Shown: positions 29,202 through 37,018 of the stretch, piece by piece
How positions within the stretch are numbered: position 1 is the first letter of the stretch
How the letters are laid out: each line of letters begins with the position of its first letter
DNA from: Phycicoccus sonneratiae
GTDB taxonomy: Bacteria > Actinomycetota > Actinomycetes > Actinomycetales > Dermatophilaceae
Direction: 5' to 3'
Assembly (NCBI RefSeq): GCF_016887965.1
Contig: NZ_JAFDVD010000013.1
Coordinates: 105,170-169,169, forward strand
Length of the DNA stretch: 64,000 nt
Notes under the pieces: generated by a model
Databases searched by the model: none
Told to the model about the DNA's origin: nothing
Seen by the model: the letters and a program-made list of their open reading frames with translations, nothing else
Position numbers and translations under genes: made by a program

Positions 29202-29958
29202 TGACGGGGAGACCCCGTTGACGCCGCCGGCCGCACCTTCGGGTGCGGCCGCGGTGTTCGGGGACCGGATCGAGCTGGCCGAGCGGTTCGCCGCGATCCT
29301 CGCCGACACCGGCGTGAGCCACGGCCTCATCGGCCCGCGGGAGGTCCCCCGGCTCTGGGAGCGGCACGTGCTCAACTGCGCGGTCGTCGAGGATGCCTTC
29401 CCGGAGGACGCCCGGGTGATCGACGTGGGGTCTGGTGCCGGTCTGCCGGGCATCGCGCTGGCCGTCGCGCGACCCGACCTCGAGGTGCTGCTCGTCGAGC
29501 CGATGCTGCGTCGGACGACGTGGTTGGAGGGCGTCGTCGCAGAGCTGGGGTTGAGGTCGGTGACGGTCCACCGGGGTCGGGCCGAGGAGCTGGCCGGCAG
29601 CCTGTCGGCCCCGTGGGTGACGGCTCGGGCGGTCGCGCGGCTGGACAAGCTGGCCCGCTGGTGTGTCCCGCTCCTCGAGGAGGGCGGGACGCTCGTGGCG
29701 ATGAAGGGACGCAGCGCTGCCGAGGAGCTGGGCGAGGACGCGGCCGCGCTGGGCCGGCTCGGCCTCGGGGAGGGCGTCGTCACCGAGCACGGCGGCGACG
29801 TCCTCGAGGAGCCGGTGCTCACCGTCGACCTCCGGCTGGAACGTCGACGGGAGCGTGGGGGTGCCGGCCGGCGCTCCAAGGGTCCCGGGTCGCGACGGGC
29901 CGGGTCGCGGCGTCGGCGGGCCGGCCGAGCCGGTGGGGAGCCGGGTCGCCAGGATTGA
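29194..29958 (+). CDS. rsmG: 16S rRNA (guanine-527-N7)-methyltransferase RsmG
   Basis: 254 residues. SAM-dependent methyltransferase for m7G527 of 16S rRNA; loss gives low-level streptomycin resistance in many bacteria. Motifs: LIGPREVPRLWERHVLNCAV and the SAM site VIDVGSGAGLPGIALAVARP. The only in-frame early start is GTG 29194 within parS; a later TTG (29218) would remove eight residues. The Arg-rich tail (ERRRERGGAGRRSKGPGSRR and beyond) is unusual and may be lineage-specific. It follows jag after 13 bases. Confidence 0.93.
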   Translation: MKHDGETPLTPPAAPSGAAAVFGDRIELAERFAAILADTGVSHGLIGPREVPRLWERHVLNCAVVEDAFPEDARVIDVGSGAGLPGIALAVARPDLEVLLVEPMLRRTTWLEGVVAELGLRSVTVHRGRAEELAGSLSAPWVTARAVARLDKLARWCVPLLEEGGTLVAMKGRSAAEELGEDAAALGRLGLGEGVVTEHGGDVLEEPVLTVDLRLERRRERGGAGRRSKGPGSRRAGSRRRRAGRAGGEPGRQD

Positions 29959-30211
29959 GCCCGGGAGGGTGGCTGGCCTCGGCGGGCCGGTCCTCGGGGG
30001 GAGCAGGCGCCGTGGCGACCGGGGCGCGCCGATGCCGGGTCGGGCGTCCTCTCCGTCGGGTCTCGCGGGGATCCTCGGCCGTGAGCCGCTCGGGTCGACG
30101 GCCGGCCGCGGGGCATTGACGGAACCGAAGGGGGCTGTGCGCCGAGGCGACTCGGCCGGGGGAGGCGGGTCGGCAGAGGTCCACCGCTCGGCAGGTCGCC
30201 GGATCCGGGTG

Positions 30212-30227
30212 CGTTTCACGTGAAACA
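30212..30227. promoter_or_regulatory. parS site 2
   Basis: CGTTTCACGTGAAACA: the full 14-base palindromic core GTTTCACGTGAAAC (30213-30226) with one changed flank base. Confidence 0.92.
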
Positions 30228-30303
30228 TCGGCGAGATGGCGCACGACCTTCATGGCGAATCCGAACAGCTGACGGGGCCCCGGACGTCACGTCCGCGACA
30301 CAC

Positions 30304-30319
30304 CGTTTCACGTGAAACA
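30304..30319. promoter_or_regulatory. parS site 3
   Basis: CGTTTCACGTGAAACA, identical to site 2 and 92 bases downstream of it. Confidence 0.92.
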
Positions 30320-31256
30320 TCGATCGTCCGCAGGACAGCCGTGGACGTCGCGCGAGGGCCCCGAGGGGGCAGGTCACTCTCGCCACCGGTCGACTCCGCG
30401 CACACCGTCTGACACGACTCGGGCGTGGCCGCGCGAGCCGGAGGGCGCAGGGGCCGTGGACGCCGTCGGGGTCGATGGGTCCGACCTGGGGACGAGCGCG
30501 GGAGGCGACCCCGACCCTGTGGGTCGGCCCCGCCCCGAGCGGTTGGTCGTCGACCCGGTGCCGAGCCCGAGGCCTCGTGCGCGGGTGGAGGGATCCGCCG
30601 ACTCGTGGATGGTCCGGGGGAGGGTCGTGAGTGAGGGGCCGGCGGAGCACGTCGGGGGGGTCCGGCAGCCACGGTCGGGTGGCGGGGGTCCAGCGGCGGC
30701 GTCGGCGGACACGGGGTGCGTCGAGCGTCGGCTCCGGGGCGCCGGGACGGAGGCGTCGTCGCGAGCCGATGGCCCGGACCCGGACCAGCACCCCGGACCG
30801 GGATCGGCGAGCCGACGGTCGCCGGCTCCGGTGCGAGGAGGGGCGGTCGGGGTCCCGGGCGGTTGGTCAGGACGGAGGTCGGCGACACGTGGGAGGCCCG
30901 TCGGGGCGAGGCCGCCGGAGTCCGGTGAGGAGGTGTCGTGCGGCATCCGGTCGCGACGCGCCCGGTGGTCGCCGGAGGCCGGGCCGTGGAGAGGTCGCGC
31001 GGCACACGAAGGCATCGGTGGGTGTGCGTCGGACCCCACCGTGGTCGCCCGGTCGCCTCGATCGGCCGGACCGGCGCCTCGAGCCGGTCGCGGCGAGCGC
31101 GAGACCGCGCCGGACGACGGACCGGACCAGGTCCCACGGCAGACCGCGACGACGGCCGGACCCGGCTCCGGACGGAAAGTCCCGGGGCGCCGAGGAGGAG
31201 CCGTCGGTCCACCTGCGACCGGGCCGCAGGGCCTCGCTGGTCGCCGCCACGACGGG

Positions 31257-31276
31257 TCGTCCACAAGTTATCCACC
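31257..31276 (+). promoter_or_regulatory. DnaA-box-like pair upstream of parA
   Basis: TCGTCCACA (31257-31265) is followed by TTATCCACC (31268-31276), each one or two bases from consensus. A perfect TTGTCCACA lies 116 bases further on. Confidence 0.5.
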
Positions 31277-31336
31277 GTGACCCTCCGTCGCCGCCCGGGC
31301 GGTGAAAACCGCCATACGGCGCGGATCCACGCGTGA

Positions 31337-31352
31337 TGTTTCACGTGAAACG
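31337..31352. promoter_or_regulatory. parS site 4
   Basis: TGTTTCACGTGAAACG, core intact, 119 bases before the parA start. It may also let ParB regulate parAB. Confidence 0.92.
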
Positions 31353-31391
31353 CTCCCCCCTCGTCCACACCTCGTCACGTTTCCCCCACGT

Positions 31392-31400
31392 TGTCCACAG
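31392..31400 (+). promoter_or_regulatory. Perfect DnaA box before parA
   Basis: TTGTCCACA, 71 bases before the parA start and 40 bases after parS site 4. One exact 9-mer could be chance, but it occurs next to two near matches upstream. Confidence 0.55.
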
Positions 31401-31470
31401 CCCCACGAATCTTTGGCGTGTCGGCACTCGGTGCTGTTGGATGGGGTGGTTCGTCGTCTAGGAGGTTGCC

Positions 31471-32649
31471 GTGCCCATCACCCTCGATGCCTCGGATCGT
31501 CCGTCGGTGGCGCACGGTCTGGGGTTCCCGAGCGGTCGCCCGGCCGATGGGTCGGACCTCGGGTGGCCAGGCACCGTTTCACGTGAAACGCTCGCCGAGG
31601 ACGGCGCCGACCGTGCCTCGTCCGACCTGCCGACCACGACGGACGTGGGGACGGACGCCGAGCACCCCGATCACCCGACGACGACCGACGAGAGTCCTGA
31701 CGACAGCGAGGAGCGAGCAGCCATCGCCGCATCCATCCCCGGAGCCGACTGGAACACCCCGCTCGCGCAGGCCGTCGCCGAGGACGCCCGCAAGCGGATC
31801 ACCCTGAGCGGCCGGTCCGTCCCCCGCCCCGAGCGCACCCGGGTGCTCACCGTCGCCAACCAGAAGGGCGGCGTCGGCAAGACGACGACGACGGTGAACA
31901 TCGCCGCCGCCCTCGCGCAGGCCGGCAGCACCGTGCTCGTCATCGACCTCGACCCCCAGGGCAACGCGAGCACGGCCCTCGGCATCGACCACCACTCCGA
32001 GGTGCCGAGCGTCTACGACGTCCTCGTCGACGGTCACGACCTCGCCGAGGTCGTCCAGCCCTGTCCCGACCTGCCGGGGCTGGTCTGCGCCCCCGCGACC
32101 ATCGACCTCGCCGGCGCCGAGATCGAGCTTGTGTCCCTCGTCGCGCGCGAGACGCGCCTCCAGAAGGCGGTCGCGGCCTACGTCGAGCAGCGGACCGCCA
32201 CGGGGGAGCAGCTCGACTACGTCATCGTCGACTGCCCGCCGAGCCTCGGCCTGCTGACGGTCAACGCCTTTGTCGCGGCGACCGAGGTGTTCATCCCGAT
32301 CCAGTGCGAGTACTACGCGCTCGAGGGACTGAGCCAGCTGCTCAAGAACATCGAGCTCATCCGCAGCCACCTCAACCCGGCCCTCCACGTCTCGACCATC
32401 CTCCTGACGATGTACGACGGCCGCACGCGGCTCTCGGCCCAGGTGGCCGACGAGGTGCGGGAGCACTTCTCCGCCCAGACCCTGCGGGCGACCGTGCCGC
32501 GCTCGGTGCGCATCTCCGAGGCGCCGAGCCACGGCCAGACCGTCATGACCTACGACCCGAACAGCAGCGGCGCCCTGTCCTACCTCGAGGCGGCCGTCGA
32601 GCTCGCCGAGCGCGGCGCCGCACGAGCCACCACCGAGGAGTCCGCATGA
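31471..32649 (+). CDS. parA: Chromosome partitioning ATPase ParA
   Basis: 392 residues, GTG start 7 bases after AGGAGG. Walker-type ATPase that moves ParB-parS complexes on the nucleoid. Deviant Walker [15 protein letters not shown], switch [12 protein letters not shown], Walker [15 protein letters not shown], and [14 protein letters not shown], all canonical. A 110-residue acidic/Pro-rich extension precedes the ATPase fold; a parS site lies in its coding sequence and is read as TVSRETL. Its stop overlaps the parB start by four bases. Confidence 0.97.
   Translation: MPITLDASDRPSVAHGLGFPSGRPADGSDLGWPGTVSRETLAEDGADRASSDLPTTTDVGTDAEHPDHPTTTDESPDDSEERAAIAASIPGADWNTPLAQAVAEDARKRITLSGRSVPRPERTRVLTVANQKGGVGKTTTTVNIAAALAQAGSTVLVIDLDPQGNASTALGIDHHSEVPSVYDVLVDGHDLAEVVQPCPDLPGLVCAPATIDLAGAEIELVSLVARETRLQKAVAAYVEQRTATGEQLDYVIVDCPPSLGLLTVNAFVAATEVFIPIQCEYYALEGLSQLLKNIELIRSHLNPALHVSTILLTMYDGRTRLSAQVADEVREHFSAQTLRATVPRSVRISEAPSHGQTVMTYDPNSSGALSYLEAAVELAERGAARATTEESA
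31575..31590. promoter_or_regulatory. parS site 5 (inside parA)
   Basis: CGTTTCACGTGAAACG inside the N-terminal coding region of parA, core intact. A parS inside the 5' part of parA or its neighbours is known in other bacteria. Confidence 0.92.
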
Positions 32650-33689
32650 GCGAGAAGCGGCGAGCCCTGGGTCGCGGTCTCGGCGCGCTCATCCCGAGCC
32701 AGCCGGCGACCGACCGCCCCGTCGACGTCTTCTTCCCCGCCCGCGACGCGACCGCGGACACCGCGGCCGGCACCGACGCCGACGCCGCGACGAACCCGGC
32801 GCCCGACGACCCCACCGGGGGGTCGGCCGCCGCCGAGTCCGACGGCCTGCGCCCGGTCCCGGGGGCGCGCTTCGCCGAGATCCCGCTCGACGAGATCACG
32901 CCGAACCGCCGGCAGCCGCGCACCGTCTTCGACGAGGACGAGCTCGCCGAGCTCGTCCACTCGGTCCGCGAGATCGGCGTCCTCCAGCCGGTCGTCGTCC
33001 GGCCGGTCCCCGGCGCGGGCCCCGACGACACCGTCCGGTACGAGCTGATCATGGGCGAGCGGCGCTGGCGCGCCTCGCGGGAGGCCGGCAAGGAGACCGT
33101 GCCGGCGATCGTCCGCTCCACCGACGAGGACGACCTGCTGCGGGACGCCCTCCTCGAGAACCTCCACCGCAGCCAGCTCAACCCGCTCGAGGAGGCGGCC
33201 GCCTACCAGCAGCTGCTCGACGACTTCGGCTGCACCCAGGAGGAGCTCGCCGGCCGGATCGGCCGCTCCCGGCCGCAGATCTCGAACACCCTGCGCCTCC
33301 TGCGCCTGCCCCCGCTCGTGGCCCGCCGGGTCGCCGCCGGGGTGCTCAGCGCCGGCCACGCCCGCGCCCTGCTCGGCCTGCCCGACGCCGCCGCGATGGA
33401 GCGGATGGCGCAGCGCATCGTCGCCGAGGGCCTGTCGGTGCGCAGCGTCGAGGAGCTCGTCGCCCTCGGGGACGGCGACACCCCCGCCCGGCGCAGCAAG
33501 CCGCGCCCCGGCGCCCGCCGTCCGCAGCTCGACGACCTCGCCGCCGACCTCTCCGACCGCCTCGAGACCCGGGTGCGCATCGCCCTCGGCCAGAAGAAGG
33601 GCCGGCTGACCGTCGAGTTCGCCTCCGTCGACGACCTCAACCGCATCCTCGACGTCATGAAGCTGCGCGCCACCGCCGACGCCGAATGA
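32646..33689 (+). CDS. parB: Chromosome partitioning protein ParB
   Basis: 347 residues, ATG overlapping the parA stop (ATGA). CTP-dependent clamp that loads at parS. It begins [14 protein letters not shown] (the ParA-stimulating peptide with its GRGLGALI motif), then a disordered Asp/Ala/Pro linker, the CTPase/N-domain motifs [12 protein letters not shown] and [15 protein letters not shown], the helix-turn-helix [20 protein letters not shown], and a C-terminal dimer domain. The five parS sites lie upstream within 3.5 kb. Confidence 0.97.
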   Translation: MSEKRRALGRGLGALIPSQPATDRPVDVFFPARDATADTAAGTDADAATNPAPDDPTGGSAAAESDGLRPVPGARFAEIPLDEITPNRRQPRTVFDEDELAELVHSVREIGVLQPVVVRPVPGAGPDDTVRYELIMGERRWRASREAGKETVPAIVRSTDEDDLLRDALLENLHRSQLNPLEEAAAYQQLLDDFGCTQEELAGRIGRSRPQISNTLRLLRLPPLVARRVAAGVLSAGHARALLGLPDAAAMERMAQRIVAEGLSVRSVEELVALGDGDTPARRSKPRPGARRPQLDDLAADLSDRLETRVRIALGQKKGRLTVEFASVDDLNRILDVMKLRATADAE

Positions 33690-33739
33690 TCCCGGGGGCG
33701 CGGATTTGCCTGTCCCAGAACGAGATCCGCGTCACGACA

Positions 33740-33777
33740 CAGAACGGCCCCGGACCAGTCGGTCCGGGGCTGTTCTG
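33740..33777. terminator. Bidirectional terminator between parB and trxA
   Basis: A 17-base stem with one mismatch (CAGAACGGCCCCGGACC, loop AGTC, GGTCCGGGGCTGTTCTG) lies between the convergent parB and trxA genes. It works symmetrically for both strands. Confidence 0.8.
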
Positions 33778-33792
33778 CTCGACGTCGGCGCG

Positions 33793-34119
33793 TCAGCCGA
33801 GGAACTGCTCGAGCTCGCGGAGCAGGACCGGCTTCGGGCGGGCGCCGATGATCGTCTTGACGATCTCGCCGCCCTGGTAGACGTGCATCGTCGGGATGCT
33901 CGTGATGCCGAGCTTGCCGGTGATGTCGGGGTTCTCGTCGGTGTTGAGCTTGACGACGGCGACCTTGTCACCGTGGTCGCGCGCGATCTCCTCGAGGACC
34001 GGGGCGACGGCGCGGCACGGCCCGCACCACTCGGCCCAGAAGTCGACGAGGACCGGCTTGTCGCTCTTGAGGACGTCGGCCTCGAACGTGGCGTCGGTGG
34101 TCTTGCTGACGGCTCCCAT
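33793..34119 (-). CDS. trxA: Thioredoxin
   Basis: 108 residues from ATG 34119 (MGAVSKTTDATFEADVLKSD), with the upstream open frame discarded. Active site WAEWCGPCRAVAPVL with the CGPC redox pair, cis-Pro in TSIPTMHVYQGG, C-terminus LLRELEQFLG. Reduced by TrxB, it reduces disulfides in cytoplasmic proteins. It follows trxB by 139 bases, as in mycobacterial trxB2-trxC. Confidence 0.97.
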   Translation of the reverse strand: MGAVSKTTDATFEADVLKSDKPVLVDFWAEWCGPCRAVAPVLEEIARDHGDKVAVVKLNTDENPDITGKLGITSIPTMHVYQGGEIVKTIIGARPKPVLLRELEQFLG

Positions 34120-34258
34120 GGGGATTCCTCTCTGTGCGCCGGTGGCCGGCGGGGTGGTCGTGGGGCGGAGGTGGACGGGTGGGACGGATGGTGCGATGGT
34201 GCCGGAGCGGTCCGACACCGGGTGGGCGACCGGGGCGCCGCAGCGGGCCCCGGCGTCG

Positions 34259-35197
34259 TCAGTGGGCGAGGAAGCGTTCGGCGTCCAGGGCCGCGGCGCA
34301 GCCGGACCCGGCCGCGGTGATGGCCTGGCGGTAGGTGTGGTCGACGAGGTCGCCGCAGGCGAACACGCCGGCGACGTTGGTCTTCGAGGTGCGGCCCTCG
34401 GTGAGGACGTAGCCCTCGGCGTCGAGGTCGACCAAGCCCTTGACGAGCTCGTTGCGCGGGTCGTGCCCGATCGCGACGAACAGGCCGGTGGCCGCCAGCT
34501 CGCGGGTCTCGCCGGTGACGGTGTCGCGCAGCGTCACGCCCGAGACCTTGCCCTCGCCGTGGATGGCGTCGACGGCGCTGTTCCACGCGAACGAGATCTT
34601 CTCGTTGGCCTCGGCGCGCTCGGCCATGATCCGGCTGGCCCGCAGCTGGTCGCGGCGCACGACGACGGTGACCGACCGGGCGAACTTCGTGAGAAAGGTG
34701 GCTTCCTCCATCGCCGAGTCACCCCCGCCGACGACGACGATGTCCTGGTCGCGGAAGAAGAAGCCGTCGCAGGTGGCGCACCACGACACCCCGTGGCCGG
34801 AGAGCCGCTTCTCGTCGGGGAGCCCGAGCTCGCGGTAGGCCGAGCCCATCGCGAGGATGACCGCCCGCGCGCGGTACTCGGTGCCCGACCCGTCGCGGAC
34901 CAGCTTGACGTCGCCGTCGAGCTCGACGTGCTCGACGTCGTCGGTGACGATCTCGGCGCCGAAGCGCTCGGCCTGGGCGCGCATGTTCTCCATGAGGTCC
35001 GGGCCCATGATGCCGTCGCGGAAGCCGGGGAAGTTCTCGACCTCGGTGGTGTTCATCAGCGCGCCACCGGCGGTGACCGAGCCCTCGATGACGAGCGGCT
35101 CGAGGTTGGCACGGGCGGCGTACACGGCGGCCGTCCAGCCGGCCGGGCCGGAGCCGATGATGATGACGTTGCGGACGTCGGAGGTCACGGGACACAT
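34259..35197 (-). CDS. trxB: Thioredoxin reductase
   Basis: 312 residues. FAD/NADPH enzyme that reduces thioredoxin. FAD motif [20 protein letters not shown], redox CATC ([11 protein letters not shown]), NADPH motif [16 protein letters not shown], end [23 protein letters not shown] start chosen; a GTG three codons on is possible. The gene after the sigma/anti-sigma pair is trxB then trxA. A candidate ECF-sigma promoter lies about 50-80 bases upstream. Confidence 0.97.
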   Translation of the reverse strand: MCPVTSDVRNVIIIGSGPAGWTAAVYAARANLEPLVIEGSVTAGGALMNTTEVENFPGFRDGIMGPDLMENMRAQAERFGAEIVTDDVEHVELDGDVKLVRDGSGTEYRARAVILAMGSAYRELGLPDEKRLSGHGVSWCATCDGFFFRDQDIVVVGGGDSAMEEATFLTKFARSVTVVVRRDQLRASRIMAERAEANEKISFAWNSAVDAIHGEGKVSGVTLRDTVTGETRELAATGLFVAIGHDPRNELVKGLVDLDAEGYVLTEGRTSKTNVAGVFACGDLVDHTYRQAITAAGSGCAAALDAERFLAH

Positions 35198-35247
35198 CCC
35201 CTTGTGGTGCGGGCAGGCGGCGACCGCTACATGCGGTGCCTTCGTGG

Positions 35248-35274
35248 AACCGATCCTAGGGCCGGGGTGTTCCC
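35248..35274 (-). promoter_or_regulatory. Candidate ECF-sigma promoter before trxB
   Basis: On the minus strand GGGAAC (35269-35274), a 16-base spacer and CGGTT (35248-35252) resemble the GGAAC...CGTY pattern of ECF sigma factors, directly upstream of trxB and next to a sigma factor gene. An alternative reading is the TAGGAT hexamer (35253-35258) as the -10 of a housekeeping promoter. The two overlap. Confidence 0.45.
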
Positions 35275-35383
35275 GGCGCCGCCCCGCCCCGCCGGAGTGG
35301 GGCCTGTCGGATGCGGTCGGTCACCACCGTGCGTCCCACCCGCCCCATGCGTACCCCCGGGGGTGTGCCCGGGACGGCCGGGG

Positions 35384-36277
35384 TCAGGAGACGGGGACCG
35401 GTCCGGCGAGCACGCCTGGAGCCGTCGCCGAGCACGACCGGGACACCGCCCAGACCCGCCGCTCGCCGTCCGACGACGTCGCCACGAGCACCGCGGCATC
35501 CTGCCCGTCGACGGTGGCCAGGTCGACGACGACGGTCTCGGTGGCCGGGACGCCGAGGCCGTCGGCGCAGGCGCGGGCCCCCGCCGCCCCCGCGAGCGGG
35601 CCGAAGCCCTGCTCGCGGTCGGACTGCGGGGCGTTCTGCGGTGAGGAGGTCGCGGTGGCCTCGCGGCCGGTGCCGTCCCACGGCAGGCTGGCCCGGACCT
35701 CGTCGGCGAGCCCGGAGGTGGAGTACTGCCGTCCGCTGCCGAGCACGACCACCCCGAGGGCACCGTCCTCGGCGAACAGCGTCGCCGGCCCGCCCCCGGC
35801 CGCGTCCGGCTCGGCTCCCGAGCCGCTCGACCCTCCGGCGGCCGAGTCCTCGGCCGACATCCCGATGCTCGCCTGGAGGCCACCGGGGCGCAGGGTCTCG
35901 ACGACCAGCCCGCCGAGGCCGAGCACCCCGACGACCCCGGCGGCCACGGCGACGAGGTGCCAGCGCGAGCGCCGGCGCAGCGGGACGACCCGGGACCCCT
36001 CGTCGTCGGCGTCACCGGCGGGACCGGCCGCCGCGCGGGCGCCGCCACCGGCCGACGACACCTCGCCCCGCGCGGGGTCGAGGCGGGCGACGGCCGCGAG
36101 CGGCGTGGACGAGGCGGCGGCCGACGCCTCGGCGGCGGCCTCCGCGGCGAGGGCGGCCTCGATGCGGGCGACGAGGTCGGCGGGCATGGGTCCGGGGTCG
36201 GGGAGCGACCCGAGCAGGGCACGCATCCCCGTGGGGTCGTGCTCGATCGGGTCGGTGTCGTCGTGACGGTTGCTCAC
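35384..36277 (-). CDS. Membrane anti-sigma factor without zinc motif
   Basis: 297 residues from GTG 36277, six bases after GGAGGAG. The cytoplasmic part (about 1-105) is Ala-rich and has no HxxxCxxC zinc motif. One TM (about 107-127, VAVAAGVVGVLGLGGLVVE) leads to an extracytoplasmic domain with exactly two cysteines (ARACADGLG and SRSCSATA), which could form a disulfide. It follows the sigma factor gene after 88 bases and lies where mycobacteria have Rv3912, the SigM anti-sigma factor. No catalytic or binding motif beyond this is visible. Confidence 0.75.
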   Translation of the reverse strand: MSNRHDDTDPIEHDPTGMRALLGSLPDPGPMPADLVARIEAALAAEAAAEASAAASSTPLAAVARLDPARGEVSSAGGGARAAAGPAGDADDEGSRVVPLRRRSRWHLVAVAAGVVGVLGLGGLVVETLRPGGLQASIGMSAEDSAAGGSSGSGAEPDAAGGGPATLFAEDGALGVVVLGSGRQYSTSGLADEVRASLPWDGTGREATATSSPQNAPQSDREQGFGPLAGAAGARACADGLGVPATETVVVDLATVDGQDAAVLVATSSDGERRVWAVSRSCSATAPGVLAGPVPVS

Positions 36278-36365
36278 GAGCTCCTCCGGGAGGCGCCGTG
36301 TCGAGGGCGGCGGGTCGTGCGGGTGGGGTGGGGCGGTCGCGGTGCTGCCGACAGGGTGTACGACG

Positions 36366-37007
36366 TCACGAGGCCCCCCGAGGTTCCGTGCGCTCCGCCG
36401 ACGCGACGACGGCCGGACCCGCGCCCTCGTCCTCGCCCGCGTCCGACGCGGCCAGGCCACCCGGCCGGAGCATCGCCGCGAGCGCCTCGCGCCCTCGGAA
36501 GCACCGCGACTTCACCGTCCCCTCGGCGACGCCGAGCACGAGCGCTGCCTCGGCAACGGGCACGGCGTGCATGTCGACGAGCACGAGCGCGGCCCGCTGC
36601 GTCTCGGGCAGCCGGGCGAGGGCCTCGTGGACGACGAGGGCGGTCTCGGTGGACCCGTGACGGTCGTGCCGGTCCGGGAGGTCGAGCTCGCCGAGGTCGC
36701 CGGCCCGGCGCACCGACACCTTCTCGCGACGCAGCCGGTCGAGGCAGGCGTTGACGACGATGCGGTGCAGCCACGTGGTGACCGCCGCCTCCCCGCGGTA
36801 GGCCTCGGCCCGGCGGAACGCGGAGATGAAGGCCTCCTGCACGGCGTCGGCCGCGAGCTCGCGGTTGCCCGTGGTCCGCAGCGCGACGGCGTACATCCGG
36901 TCGCGGTGGCGGCGGAAGAGCTCGCCGAACGCGACACCACCGTCCCCGGCGACGTGGCGCGCGAGCAGCGCGGCGTCGTCGAGGTCCTCGGGTCCCTCGG
37001 CGTTCAC
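36366..37007 (-). CDS. sigM: ECF-type RNA polymerase sigma factor, SigM-like
   Basis: 213 residues from GTG 37007. Region 2: FGELFRRHRDRMYAVALRTT ... VQEAFISAFRRAEAYRG, TWLHRIVVNACLDRLRR. Region 4: LPETQRAALVLVDMHAVPVA, VLGVAEGTVKSRCFRGREAL. Location between the pseudokinase gene and an anti-sigma gene, with trxB-trxA next, matches mycobacterial sigM, which responds to envelope stress. It starts 11 bases after the pseudokinase gene, so it is coexpressed with it. Confidence 0.9.
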   Translation of the reverse strand: MNAEGPEDLDDAALLARHVAGDGGVAFGELFRRHRDRMYAVALRTTGNRELAADAVQEAFISAFRRAEAYRGEAAVTTWLHRIVVNACLDRLRREKVSVRRAGDLGELDLPDRHDRHGSTETALVVHEALARLPETQRAALVLVDMHAVPVAEAALVLGVAEGTVKSRCFRGREALAAMLRPGGLAASDAGEDEGAGPAVVASAERTEPRGAS

Positions 37008-37018
37008 GGGCAGCCCTC

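Larger units (their letters stand above)
29959..31470. other. 1.5-kb gene-free interval with parS and DnaA-box-like sites
   Basis: Between rsmG and parA no frame shows a recognisable protein; the long open frames are what GC-rich DNA gives by chance. The interval holds three parS sites (30212, 30304, 31337) and DnaA-box-like sites near 31257-31276 and 31392-31400. Gaps between rsmG and parA are usually shorter. It is probably a centromere-type region. Confidence 0.6.

Noticed and set aside
30312..31280. 322-residue plus-strand frame starting inside parS site 3
   Set aside because: Low-complexity Arg/Gly/Pro/Ser sequence without any motif; other frames there are equally long. Treated as non-coding.
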